A stretch of DNA of 33,404 bases from Methylotenera_A sp040387515. Lineage in GTDB: Bacteria; Pseudomonadota; Gammaproteobacteria; Burkholderiales; Methylophilaceae. Each line of letters opens with the position of its first letter. Within the stretch, counting starts at the first letter, position 1. Made by a program: the position numbers and the translations under genes. Below, in pieces: positions 16,333 through 24,284 of this stretch. The notes under the pieces are model-generated. The model made no database searches. It was not told the DNA's origin and saw nothing but the letters and a program-made list of their open reading frames with translations. Location: NCBI GenBank assembly GCA_040387515.1, contig JAZKDP010000030.1, positions 1 through 33,404 on the forward strand, in the 5' to 3' direction.

Positions 16333-16887
16333 ATGAAATTTAATATTCAATCTTTATTCACGGTAAAAAAACTCACTTGGTTTTTAGTGTTTTTAAGCCT
16401 AACTTGCTTATTGGCAGGCATTTATACCTTTAATCGCATTCGCCAAATTGATGAATTTAATCAAGCTGTTAGTGTAGGAAAAACGCCTAAAACAGATAAA
16501 CAAAGCTTTGAAGCCAAGTTTGCAACTGCGCTCTATTTAGCGAAAAAAGAACGCTATAAAGAAGCTACTTTGTTATTTTCACAAACCCTGCCAAAGGCCA
16601 ATGCATCGCAAAAGTCGGCGGTTAACTACAATATAGGCAACATTTTCTTTTTGCGTGGATTAGCCATAAATGGCACGAATAGTACCGTGCGTGACGAATC
16701 GGAATATTTGATACGCCAAGCCAAAACGGCTTATCAATCATCATTAAAAAATGACAATAGTCATTGGGATGCACGTCACAATTTGGACCGTCTGTTAACC
16801 ATGCTGCCAGGTACACCAACGCCAGGTGTGGGCGAGTCGGACACGCCAGGGTTGATTATGGGCAATATTCCTGTTGGCTTGCCTTAA
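16333..16887 (+). CDS. mxaK: MxaK, membrane-anchored helical-repeat protein
   Basis: 184 residues. One N-terminal membrane helix (about 14-32, LTWFLVFLSLTCLLAGIYTF), then a soluble part rich in paired helices (FATALYLAKKERYKEATLLFSQ; VNYNIGNIFFLRGLAI; SSLKNDNSHWDARHNLDRLL) resembling tetratricopeptide repeats. It ends in a Gly/Pro-rich tail. Position between mxaC and mxaL, length and topology match MxaK, which is needed for calcium incorporation into methanol dehydrogenase. The family is poorly conserved, so synteny carries much of this call. Confidence 0.82.
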   Translation: MKFNIQSLFTVKKLTWFLVFLSLTCLLAGIYTFNRIRQIDEFNQAVSVGKTPKTDKQSFEAKFATALYLAKKERYKEATLLFSQTLPKANASQKSAVNYNIGNIFFLRGLAINGTNSTVRDESEYLIRQAKTAYQSSLKNDNSHWDARHNLDRLLTMLPGTPTPGVGESDTPGLIMGNIPVGLP

Positions 16888-16916
16888 TAAGCCATTCAGT
16901 TAATGACTAAAACATC

Positions 16917-17930
16917 ATGATAAAAATATTCAATTACCTCCGTCATCGCCGCGATATTAGCTTGCTTACGTTAGCTTTGATTTTGCTATTGATCGCACTA
17001 TTTAAACCAACGATACCAATTAAGCGTGATATTTATAGTTATTTATTAGTAGCGGATATTTCGCAAAGCATGAATGTGCTGGATGAAAGTATTAATGGCA
17101 AAGCCGTTACGCGCATGCAATACCAACAATACCTTATGCACCGGATTATTGGTGAAATGCCGTGCGGCACACAAGTTGGCGTTGGCTTATTTGCTGGCGT
17201 AAGTGTGGCTGCGCTTTATACGCCAATCGAAGTATGCGAGAACTTCGCCGCTATTGAAGATACGATTGATCACTTAGATTGGCGCACAGGCTGGTCTGGC
17301 AATAGTCGTATTCGCGAAAGTCTGGCGACATTGGCTAGATTGATTCGTAGCTTTCCAGAAACCGCTCAAGTGGTTTACTTTACCGATGGTGAAGAAACGC
17401 CTTTTTTACATGCATTTAATACGCGTGACTTAACTGATTTTCAAGGTGCAAAAGACTGGCTTTTCGTTGGCGTCGGCAGCGAAAAAGGTACGGCGATTCC
17501 TAAGTTAGATGAAAAAAATCAAGTAATTGGTTATTGGTCTAACGAAAGTTTTGCCTTACAACCAGGCGTTGCACAAATTTCCGAATCCAATATCGGTACA
17601 CGCAATGACAGCATTGCCAGTGGCACTAATGATCGATTTTTATCTAAATTAGATGAAAAGTACTTACTGTCTGTGACCAAGGAAATCAATGCCAAATACA
17701 TTAACGGTGACAGCGTGCAAGCGGTATTATCTGCAATGAAAAAACAGCCTCCAGCCCGCCGCGACAAGGCCCAATTTCAATTGAAATGGATATTTGCAGG
17801 ATTAGCTGGCTTAGTATTTTTAGCCGCCTATTTACCAAAACATCCCGTTAAAGAAACGAAAAATCTATGGAAAACATGGCTTGCACGTAAAAAGCGTCAA
17901 TCGCCTGCTGCTGCAAAATTAGCTCGATGA
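16917..17930 (+). CDS. mxaL: MxaL, membrane VWA-domain protein
   Basis: 337 residues. N-terminal helix (about 14-30), VWA domain with MIDAS DISQSM (47-52) and a VVYFTDGEETP block, and a C-terminal helix (about 289-308, LKWIFAGLAGLVFLAAYLP) followed by a basic tail. It ends the mxaRSACKL block; MxaD and further mxa genes, found after mxaL in some methylotrophs, are absent here, and the next gene is convergent. The ribosome binding site before ATG 16917 is weak, which suggests translation linked to mxaK 29 bp upstream. Confidence 0.88.
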   Translation: MIKIFNYLRHRRDISLLTLALILLLIALFKPTIPIKRDIYSYLLVADISQSMNVLDESINGKAVTRMQYQQYLMHRIIGEMPCGTQVGVGLFAGVSVAALYTPIEVCENFAAIEDTIDHLDWRTGWSGNSRIRESLATLARLIRSFPETAQVVYFTDGEETPFLHAFNTRDLTDFQGAKDWLFVGVGSEKGTAIPKLDEKNQVIGYWSNESFALQPGVAQISESNIGTRNDSIASGTNDRFLSKLDEKYLLSVTKEINAKYINGDSVQAVLSAMKKQPPARRDKAQFQLKWIFAGLAGLVFLAAYLPKHPVKETKNLWKTWLARKKRQSPAAAKLAR

Positions 17931-17944
17931 TTTTTTCATCGGAC

Positions 17945-17976
17945 TTAAATTTTATAGTGTTTAAATTTTATCGTGC
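17945..17976. repeat. 16-bp imperfect tandem duplication at the mxaL/ygfX convergence
   Basis: TTAAATTTTATAGTGT (17945-17960) is followed directly by TTAAATTTTATCGTGC (17961-17976), two mismatches in 16, and then a partial third TTAAATAAGC. The second copy contains the stop and last codons of the ygfX-like gene. A slippage product that may have altered that protein's C-terminus. Confidence 0.6.
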
Positions 17977-18437
17977 TTAAATAAGCGAACCCACACACGC
18001 AAGCGCCTCAACGCATTATTAGCCTCAAATTGACTAGTTAAACTCTCTGAAAAATTGGGCAGCAACAACACTGGTGGCAATGCCAATTTCCAACCACCGC
18101 TTTTATAATTCAAAATAGTTAAGTATTGATGTGTAAAGCTGGTGGCTGCCAACTGCGGTTTAAATTGTTGCTGCTTTTTGTTGGTTAACTTTAAAACACC
18201 TTTCACATCTACTTCAATGGTTTGCCACGACCAAGGCAGCATCAGCAACGCATCTCGCAAAATAAAATAAAGTGTTGATGTAATAATCAAAAAAAATTCT
18301 GCCCATTTAATGGCTAAAGCAATTGGCAGGATTAAAATAATCATCGCGCTGGCAGTTGCAACTGCAGCTAACAGACCCAATAATAGAGGTGAAGGCAAAA
18401 GTTGTATCACAATGGCTTTTGGTAAAATCGGCTTCAT
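17961..18437 (-). CDS. YgfX/CptA-like inner-membrane protein
   Basis: 158 residues. Two hydrophobic helices (about 16-42 and 45-68) are followed by a soluble domain. WSWQTIEVDVKGVLKLTNKKQ and the C-terminal RRLRVWVRL resemble the YgfX (CptA, PF07254) family. In E. coli, ygfX-sdhE lie beside divergent ygfZ; here a divergent ygfZ starts 45 bp away, which strengthens the call. YgfX was described as a membrane toxin acting on the cytoskeleton with SdhE as its partner; that role is debated. No sdhE is present between it and ygfZ. Similarity is weak in sequence, so the family assignment is moderate. Confidence 0.6.
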   Translation of the reverse strand: MKPILPKAIVIQLLPSPLLLGLLAAVATASAMIILILPIALAIKWAEFFLIITSTLYFILRDALLMLPWSWQTIEVDVKGVLKLTNKKQQQFKPQLAATSFTHQYLTILNYKSGGWKLALPPVLLLPNFSESLTSQFEANNALRRLRVWVRLFKHDKI

Positions 18438-18482
18438 TACAAACTCACTCTAAAATAGTGATTAAACAAGGCAAATAATCGC

Positions 18483-19520
18483 ATGTTGGCATCAGATTGG
18501 CAATTAGGATTAGTAGAACATGGCGCGGTCATTGCAGATGGTGCAGTCAGCCATTATAACAACCCGCATAATGAATTAACTGCTACAAAAAGCGTGAATA
18601 CGCTGTGCGATTTAAGTCATCTTGGCTTGTTAGAGATTGGCGGTGCTGAGGCGGTGACTTTTCTACAAGGCCAAGTAACCAATGATGTAAAACTGCTGAT
18701 CACAAGCAATAGCGCACACTATACTGGTTACTGCACGCCTAAAGGACGATTGCTCGCCTTATTTTTGGCATTTGCTCATCATGATCACCTGCATCTACAG
18801 TTCAACCGCGCATTGCTAGAGCCGATTATGAAGCGACTCAAAATGTACGTGATGCGCAGCAAAGTAGAGGTTAAAGATGTATCTGAAAGCATCATTAAAT
18901 TTGGTTTAAATGGCCCAGGTTCTGCTGCTTTGTTAACACCATTTTTTAGTCAAATACCCACACAAGATTATGAATTAGTGAGCTTAGAAAATGGCGCCGT
19001 TTTAAAATTACCCACAATCGATGGCCATTCACGTTTTCAAATTTTTACAGACAGCAATCAGGCGCCCATCTTATTTAATGCGCTTAAATCGCAGTGCCAG
19101 CTTGTTGGTAAACCATGCTGGGATTGGTTAGACATTCAGGCAGGAATGCCTGATGTATTGCCCAAAACTCAAGAGCAATTTGTGCCGCAAATGCTTAATT
19201 TAGACATTTTAAATGGCATTAACTTTAAAAAAGGTTGCTACACAGGCCAAGAAATTATTGCACGCACGCATTATTTGGGCACTGTGAAACGCCGTACCTA
19301 TTTGGCCAGTATGGTATCAAATACAGCGCCGGTTGAAGGCGATAAAATATTAGACGGTTTGAATAATGAAGTTGGTCAGATTGTAAGAGTAGCACCGAAT
19401 GGTGAAACCGGATTTGACGCGTTGATTGAGGTGCGTATTGATGCGAAAAAAACAGGGAATCTTTTGTGGCAAAGCTCGGCTATTGAAATTAAGCCACTGC
19501 CCTACCCTTTAAATGATTAA
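18483..19520 (+). CDS. ygfZ: YgfZ-family folate-binding protein (Fe-S cluster / tRNA thiomodification support)
   Basis: 345 residues. The YgfZ signature is KGCYTGQEIIARTHYLG (250-266), with the conserved Cys252. The N-terminal half has the GcvT-like folate-binding fold: LEIGGAEAVTFLQGQVTNDV (50-69) and YCTPKGRLLALF (83-94). YgfZ uses tetrahydrofolate to help maturation or repair of certain Fe-S enzymes such as MiaB. No signal peptide; cytoplasmic. The C-terminus runs up to the end of the convergent ftsB gene with no gap. IscX, another Fe-S factor, is elsewhere in this window. Confidence 0.93.
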   Translation: MLASDWQLGLVEHGAVIADGAVSHYNNPHNELTATKSVNTLCDLSHLGLLEIGGAEAVTFLQGQVTNDVKLLITSNSAHYTGYCTPKGRLLALFLAFAHHDHLHLQFNRALLEPIMKRLKMYVMRSKVEVKDVSESIIKFGLNGPGSAALLTPFFSQIPTQDYELVSLENGAVLKLPTIDGHSRFQIFTDSNQAPILFNALKSQCQLVGKPCWDWLDIQAGMPDVLPKTQEQFVPQMLNLDILNGINFKKGCYTGQEIIARTHYLGTVKRRTYLASMVSNTAPVEGDKILDGLNNEVGQIVRVAPNGETGFDALIEVRIDAKKTGNLLWQSSAIEIKPLPYPLND

Positions 19521-19892
19521 CTAATCTGGAGTTTCCGCTGGTGAAACCGCGGTTACTTCAGGTTGTGTGTTTTGAATTGCCGAAATTTCAGGTAATTGAT
19601 TTGGCTGAATCGTTGGCAAAGGCTGATCGATCACCTGATAAAACACCTCATCTTCCTTAATCATGCCTAACTCACTGCGTGCGCGCTCTTCAATCGCCGC
19701 ATTGCCTTGTTTTAAATCTCGCACCTCAGCACTTAAAGTTTCATTACGTTGCTTGAGCACTTTATTTTTTTCTTTTTGGGTGCTGATTTGCTGATTAACA
19801 TTCCAAACACGTAACCAGCTCCCTTTGCCAAGCCACAGCGGATACTGTAGCAAGGCGATTAGGATCACAAAAATTAAAGTAAGCGCTCTCAC
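19521..19892 (-). CDS. ftsB: Cell division protein FtsB
   Basis: 123 residues. Short N-terminus, one membrane helix (about 3-19, ALTLIFVILIALLQYPLW), then a coiled coil (about 30-72, QQISTQKEKNKVLKQRNETL) and the ELGMIKEDEVFYQVI block typical of FtsB. It bridges FtsL and FtsQ in the divisome. The start codon is GTG at 19892-19890; no ATG fits. The tail after about residue 92 is Pro/Gln-rich and probably disordered. Placement after eno is the usual betaproteobacterial arrangement. Confidence 0.92.
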   Translation of the reverse strand: MRALTLIFVILIALLQYPLWLGKGSWLRVWNVNQQISTQKEKNKVLKQRNETLSAEVRDLKQGNAAIEERARSELGMIKEDEVFYQVIDQPLPTIQPNQLPEISAIQNTQPEVTAVSPAETPD

Positions 19893-19919
19893 TATTTATA
19901 AGCTTTCACACTTAACATT

Positions 19920-20057
19920 CTAAAGAGCATTTAATTCTAGACTTGTAGCTTTAATACTAATAGTTTCAATGCTAAGCGCACTGACTAAAACAGTACGGTT
20001 AGCACGGCAAGTTAAGAACTCAACCAAAAGCGCAACAACATATAGAATTAAATGCAT
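19920..20057 (-). CDS. Possible 45-codon membrane peptide between eno and ftsB
   Basis: An open frame begins 5 bp after the eno stop and ends with TAG 27 bp before ftsB. The peptide starts MHLILYVVALLVEFLTCRAN, a hydrophobic N-terminus that could span the membrane, followed by a Ser/Thr/Ile-rich tail ending LELNAL. No Shine-Dalgarno is visible, so any translation would depend on coupling to eno. The frame almost exactly fills a 13-bp inverted repeat, so it may be a chance reading of a structured element. Confidence 0.25.
   Translation of the reverse strand: MHLILYVVALLVEFLTCRANRTVLVSALSIETISIKATSLELNAL
19927..20055. repeat. 129-bp element bounded by 13-bp perfect inverted repeats, with nested stems
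   Basis: Outer arms GCATTTAATTCTA (19927-19939) and TAGAATTAAATGC (20043-20055). Inside, ACTTG (19941-19945) pairs with CAAGT (20008-20012), TGCTAA (19970-19975) with TTAGCA (19999-20004), and ACTG (19980-19983) with CAGT (19991-19994). All are ordered to fold into one long branchless structure. Could be a 3' regulatory structure of eno mRNA or a small non-autonomous element. Confidence 0.6.
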
Positions 20058-20062
20058 GTGAA

Positions 20063-21349
20063 TTATTTAAATAATTGGTAAAACGCACCCATACCAGCGT
20101 AACTAGTTGCGTCGCCCAACTCTTCTTCAATGCGCAATAATTGGTTATATTTTGCAATACGCTCGCTGCGGCATAAAGAACCGGTTTTAATTTGCAAGGC
20201 ATTAGTCGCTACTGAAATATCCGCGATTGTCGTATCTTCTGTTTCACCAGAACGATGTGATACAACAGCCGTATAGCCTGCGCGTTTAGCCATTTCGATG
20301 GTTTGGAATGTCTCTGTTAACGTACCGATTTGATTCACTTTAATCAATACTGAGTTCGCCACGCCGCGTTTGATACCTTCACGCAGAATTTTAGAGTTCG
20401 TCACAAATAGATCGTCACCCACTAATTGCGTGGTTTTGCCCAAGCGTTTAGTCAGAATATCCCAACCATCCCAGTCGAATTCGCCCATGCCATCTTCAAT
20501 ACTGATGATTGGATATTTATCCACCCATGTGGCCAGATAATCGGTAAATTGTGCGGAAGTCAGTGATAAACCTTCTGATTCCAAATGATATTTTCCATCT
20601 TTGTAAAATTCTGTACTTGCGCAATCCAAACCTAAATATACATCACGACCTGGCTCATAACCCGCAGCTGAAATAGCTTCCAAAATTAATTGAATCGCAG
20701 CTTCGTTTGATGGCAAGTTTGGCGCAAAACCGCCTTCATCACCTACAGTAGTGGCTAAACCTTTTTTATGCAGCGTTTTCTTTAATTGATGAAACACTTC
20801 TGCACCGCAACGCAAGGCTTCTCTGAAAGTTGGTAAACCAGCTGGAATAATCATAAACTCTTGCATATCAACAGAATTATCCGCATGCGCACCACCGTTG
20901 ATAATATTCATCATTGGTGTAGGCAGTTGCATAGATCCAGAACCGCCTAAATATCGGTATAAAGGCAATCCTGATTCTTCTGCCGCTGCACGCGCACAGG
21001 CCATCGAAACTGCTAATAGCGCATTTGCACCTAAACGGTCTTTATTTTCTGTACCATCTAGCTCAATCAAGGTTTTATCAATAAAGCTTTGCTCTTCACA
21101 GTCCAAGCCAATGATCGCTTCTGTGATTTCAGTATTCACATTTTCAACCGCTTGCAGCACGCCTTTACCTAAATAGCGGTCTAAATCGCCGTCACGCAAT
21201 TCCATTGCTTCTTTCGCACCCGTAGATGCACCAGATGGCACTGCCGCACGGCCGATGACGCCACTTTCCAGCAGTACATCACATTCAACTGTTGGGTTGC
21301 CGCGTGAATCTAAAATTTCACGACTGATAATATCTACAATTGCGCTCAT
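20063..21349 (-). CDS. eno: Enolase
   Basis: Converts 2-phosphoglycerate to phosphoenolpyruvate; cytoplasmic, Mg-dependent. 428 residues. N-terminus IVDIISREILDSRGNPTVECDV, substrate loop SGASTGAKEA, metal and catalytic regions SIEDGMGEFDWDGW, GDDLFVTN, LIKVNQIGTLTET and SHRSGETEDTTIADI are all intact. It lies in the pyrG-kdsA-eno-ftsB run; the product phosphoenolpyruvate is also the substrate of KdsA encoded just upstream. Confidence 0.98.
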   Translation of the reverse strand: MSAIVDIISREILDSRGNPTVECDVLLESGVIGRAAVPSGASTGAKEAMELRDGDLDRYLGKGVLQAVENVNTEITEAIIGLDCEEQSFIDKTLIELDGTENKDRLGANALLAVSMACARAAAEESGLPLYRYLGGSGSMQLPTPMMNIINGGAHADNSVDMQEFMIIPAGLPTFREALRCGAEVFHQLKKTLHKKGLATTVGDEGGFAPNLPSNEAAIQLILEAISAAGYEPGRDVYLGLDCASTEFYKDGKYHLESEGLSLTSAQFTDYLATWVDKYPIISIEDGMGEFDWDGWDILTKRLGKTTQLVGDDLFVTNSKILREGIKRGVANSVLIKVNQIGTLTETFQTIEMAKRAGYTAVVSHRSGETEDTTIADISVATNALQIKTGSLCRSERIAKYNQLLRIEEELGDATSYAGMGAFYQLFK

Positions 21350-21392
21350 GTTTAATCCTAAGTTTAATTAATTATTCAAATACGTTAGCTAT

Positions 21393-22232
21393 TTAAAGCG
21401 TTGATTCAATAAATCCTGATTTTTTGACCAATCTATCCATCTGAACCAATAAATACAGCAAGTCTTCCATTTTATCTAGCGGCCAAGCGTTTGGTCCATC
21501 TGATAAGGCTTTTGCAGGATCTGGATGCGTTTCCATGAACACGCCCGCAATACCGCTAGCTACAGCAGCACGCGCCAGCACTGGCACATGTTCCCGCTGT
21601 CCGCCACTCTTATCGCCTTGACCACCTGGCTGCTGAACTGAATGCGTTGCGTCAAAAACCACAGGGCAATTAGTTTCGCGCATAATCGCCAGCCCGCGCA
21701 TATCCGATATCAAGGTATTATAGCCAAAACTCGCACCTCGCTCACACACCATAATCGTATCTTGATTGCCATTGGCTTCTTTAGCTTTATTCACCACTTG
21801 CAACATATCGTGCGGCGCTAAAAACTGGCCTTTTTTGATGTTAACTGGCTTACCGCAAGTCGCCACTGCAACAATAAAATCGGTTTGACGGCATAAGAAT
21901 GCAGGCGTTTGTAAAACATCCACCACCGCTGCTACATGTGGCACTTGCTCTGTTGTGTGTACATCGGTTAATACTGGCACACCAATTTGGCTTCTTACTT
22001 CGTCTAAAATCCGCAAACCTTCATCCATACCAAACCCGCGAAAAGTCTTGGTAGAGCTGCGATTTGCTTTGTCGTAAGACGATTTATAGATGAAAGGAAT
22101 ACCCACTTTTTCTGCGATTTCTTTCAGCTTACCGGCTGTTTCAATCGCAAACTCGCGTGATTCAATCACACAAGGACCAGCGATTAAAAATAATGGATGC
22201 TCAAGACCTACATCAAAATTACATAGTTTCAT
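21393..22232 (-). CDS. kdsA: 2-dehydro-3-deoxyphosphooctonate aldolase (Kdo-8-P synthase)
   Basis: Condenses phosphoenolpyruvate with arabinose-5-phosphate to Kdo-8-phosphate for lipopolysaccharide inner core. 279 residues. Motifs LIAGPCVIES (17-26), YKSSYDKANRSS, DVHTTEQVP, FDATHSVQQPGGQ and METHPDPAKALSDGPNAW. Cys21 stands where the metal-dependent class (Aquifex type) has its metal-binding Cys; the E. coli enzyme has Asn there and needs no metal. So this enzyme is predicted to be metal-dependent. It follows pyrG by 12 bp. Confidence 0.96.
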   Translation of the reverse strand: MKLCNFDVGLEHPLFLIAGPCVIESREFAIETAGKLKEIAEKVGIPFIYKSSYDKANRSSTKTFRGFGMDEGLRILDEVRSQIGVPVLTDVHTTEQVPHVAAVVDVLQTPAFLCRQTDFIVAVATCGKPVNIKKGQFLAPHDMLQVVNKAKEANGNQDTIMVCERGASFGYNTLISDMRGLAIMRETNCPVVFDATHSVQQPGGQGDKSGGQREHVPVLARAAVASGIAGVFMETHPDPAKALSDGPNAWPLDKMEDLLYLLVQMDRLVKKSGFIESTL

Positions 22233-22244
22233 CTAGTGGCCTTT

Positions 22245-23876
22245 TTAAACTTTTGCTTTATTGTCTAAAGCAGCTTGCACATATGCTTTAAATAACGGAT
22301 GCCCAGCACGTGGATTAGAAGTAAATTCTGGGTGGAATTGACAGGCCACAAACCAAGGATGTGTCGCTTTTGGCAACTCAATCATTTCACATAAATCTTC
22401 GCCTAATGTGCGTGCAGAAACAACCAAGCCTGCTTTTTTAAGCTGCTCTACATAATGATTATTCACTTCATAACGATGGCGATGACGCTCATTCACTTGT
22501 GCTCCATAGATACTTGCAGCCAAGGTGTTTTCTACAGTCGGGCAAGCTTGTGCGCCTAAACGCATAGTACCGCCAAGGTCAGAGTTCTCATCGCGCTTTT
22601 CGATTTTGCCAGATGCATCTTGCCATTCATCAATCAAGCCAATTAGCTTGTGCGGTGTATCTGCATTAAATTCAGTACTGTTTGCATCCTTTAAATGTGC
22701 CACGTTGCGCGCAAACTCAATTACCGCTAATTGCATACCTAAGCAAATACCCAAGTAAGGGATTTTATTTTCACGCGCATATTGAATCGCAGCGATTTTT
22801 CCTTCTGTGCCGCGTACACCAAAACCGCCAGGAATCAGAATCGCATCCATCGCATCTAATTTTGCAGTACCGTTTTGTTCGATATCTTCACTATCTATAT
22901 AGTGGATTTTTACTTTTGATTCGGTGTGAATACCCGCATGAATCAAGGCCTCAGTAAGTGACTTATATGATTCGGTTAAATCTACATATTTACCCACAAA
23001 GGCAACGTTGACCAAATGTTTAGGGTTGGCAAGTGCAAAAGAGATTTTTTCCCAGCTAGATAAATCAGCCGCTTTAGCCAAAATGTTTAATTTATGACAG
23101 ACGATTTCATCCAGCATCTGGTCATGCAACAATCCAGGAATCTTATAAATTGAGTCTGCATCAATTGCACTGATAACGGCTTCTGGCGCCACGTTGGTGA
23201 ACAAGGCGATTTTTTTACGCTCTTCATCTGGAATATTGCGATCAGCGCGACAAAGCAAAATGTCAGGTTGAATACCGATTTCGCGTAACTCTTTCACAGA
23301 ATGTTGCGTCGGTTTGGTTTTTAACTCACCAGCGGCCGCAATCCAAGGCAATAGTGTTAAATGGATGTAACAGGCATTCGTTTTGCCTTCTTCAAAACCC
23401 ATTTGGCGAATCGCTTCTAAAAACGGTAGCGACTCAATATCACCCACCGTACCGCCAACTTCTACAATCGCCACATCTGCGCCTTCAGCGCCGCGTTTAA
23501 TGTGCGTTTTAATCTCATCGGTAATGTGTGGAATCACCTGTACAGTTTTGCCTAAATATTCGCCGCGACGTTCTTTTTTAATCACGGTTTCGTAGATTTG
23601 GCCAGTGGTAAAATTGTTACGTTTGCCCATGCGCTGCGAAATAAATCGCTCATAGTGGCCCAAATCCAAATCGGTTTCAGCGCCGTCATCGGTCACAAAA
23701 ACTTCACCATGCTGGAATGGCGACATGGTGCCGGGGTCCACGTTAATATAGGGATCTAACTTGAGCATGGTAACTTTGATACCACGCGATTCTAAAATTG
23801 CGCCTAGACTGGCTGCGGCGATACCTTTACCGAGAGAAGAAACAACACCGCCAGTGACGAATACATATTTGGTCAT
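22245..23876 (-). CDS. pyrG: CTP synthase
   Basis: Converts UTP to CTP with glutamine and ATP. 543 residues; E. coli has 545. N-terminal synthetase domain begins MTKYVFVTGGVVSSLGKGIA (P-loop) and has DPYINVDPGTMSPFQHGEVF and VEVGGTVGDIESLPF. C-terminal class I glutaminase has the nucleophile Cys in YLGICLGMQLAVIEF and the His/Glu pair in CQFHPEFTSNP. First gene of the pyrG-kdsA-eno-ftsB block. The 408 bp upstream should hold its promoter. Confidence 0.98.
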   Translation of the reverse strand: MTKYVFVTGGVVSSLGKGIAAASLGAILESRGIKVTMLKLDPYINVDPGTMSPFQHGEVFVTDDGAETDLDLGHYERFISQRMGKRNNFTTGQIYETVIKKERRGEYLGKTVQVIPHITDEIKTHIKRGAEGADVAIVEVGGTVGDIESLPFLEAIRQMGFEEGKTNACYIHLTLLPWIAAAGELKTKPTQHSVKELREIGIQPDILLCRADRNIPDEERKKIALFTNVAPEAVISAIDADSIYKIPGLLHDQMLDEIVCHKLNILAKAADLSSWEKISFALANPKHLVNVAFVGKYVDLTESYKSLTEALIHAGIHTESKVKIHYIDSEDIEQNGTAKLDAMDAILIPGGFGVRGTEGKIAAIQYARENKIPYLGICLGMQLAVIEFARNVAHLKDANSTEFNADTPHKLIGLIDEWQDASGKIEKRDENSDLGGTMRLGAQACPTVENTLAASIYGAQVNERHRHRYEVNNHYVEQLKKAGLVVSARTLGEDLCEMIELPKATHPWFVACQFHPEFTSNPRAGHPLFKAYVQAALDNKAKV

Positions 23877-24284
23877 TTACAAGACGCTTTACACTTAATG
23901 GCAAGCCAAGAATTAGCTTACAGACGGGAACAAATTTTACCGCAAAGGCAGTAGAATAACAATGTAGGGTTTGCAGAGAAACGGTTAAAAATGCCAGTGA
24001 AGTCATCGAAATGATGCAAAATAATTCGCCTTAAACCAAGCGGACAGGCCACTGAATCAAGCCAACGATTTCAGGCTTTGTGCTGTGATAAAAACCATTT
24101 TTAAAGAAAATTGGATAGCTTGCCGTTTCAAGGGGGCTAATTAGTAGCGCAGTTGATTACAACTATCCTGTTGATGAGCCCCACAAAACGCAAATCAAAA
24201 CGCCATGCCAGATAAGAAGTTTACCAACACAAAAGAAGACTTAACTCAGTTTTTCATCAAATTAAAAAACGAAAGTTACTAAAT
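23877..24284. other. 408-bp intergenic region between pyrG and the orphan gene
   Basis: No recognised gene apart from a possible 25-codon ORF at its right end. It should carry the pyrG promoter (minus) and one for the orphan gene (plus). An inverted repeat, GGGGCT (24133-24138) with AGCCCC (24177-24182), encloses a smaller GTTG-ATTA-CAAC hairpin. No integrase site, tRNA fragment or IS end was seen. Confidence 0.5.
24205..24282 (+). CDS. Possible 25-residue ORF just before the orphan gene
   Basis: The peptide starts MPDKKFTNTKEDLTQFFIKL and ends NESY; it stops 2 bp before the next ATG in another frame, an arrangement typical of coupled genes. It is charged and likely helical. No clear Shine-Dalgarno, and I recognise no family. 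It may be a leader peptide or chance. Confidence 0.25.
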   Translation: MPDKKFTNTKEDLTQFFIKLKNESY

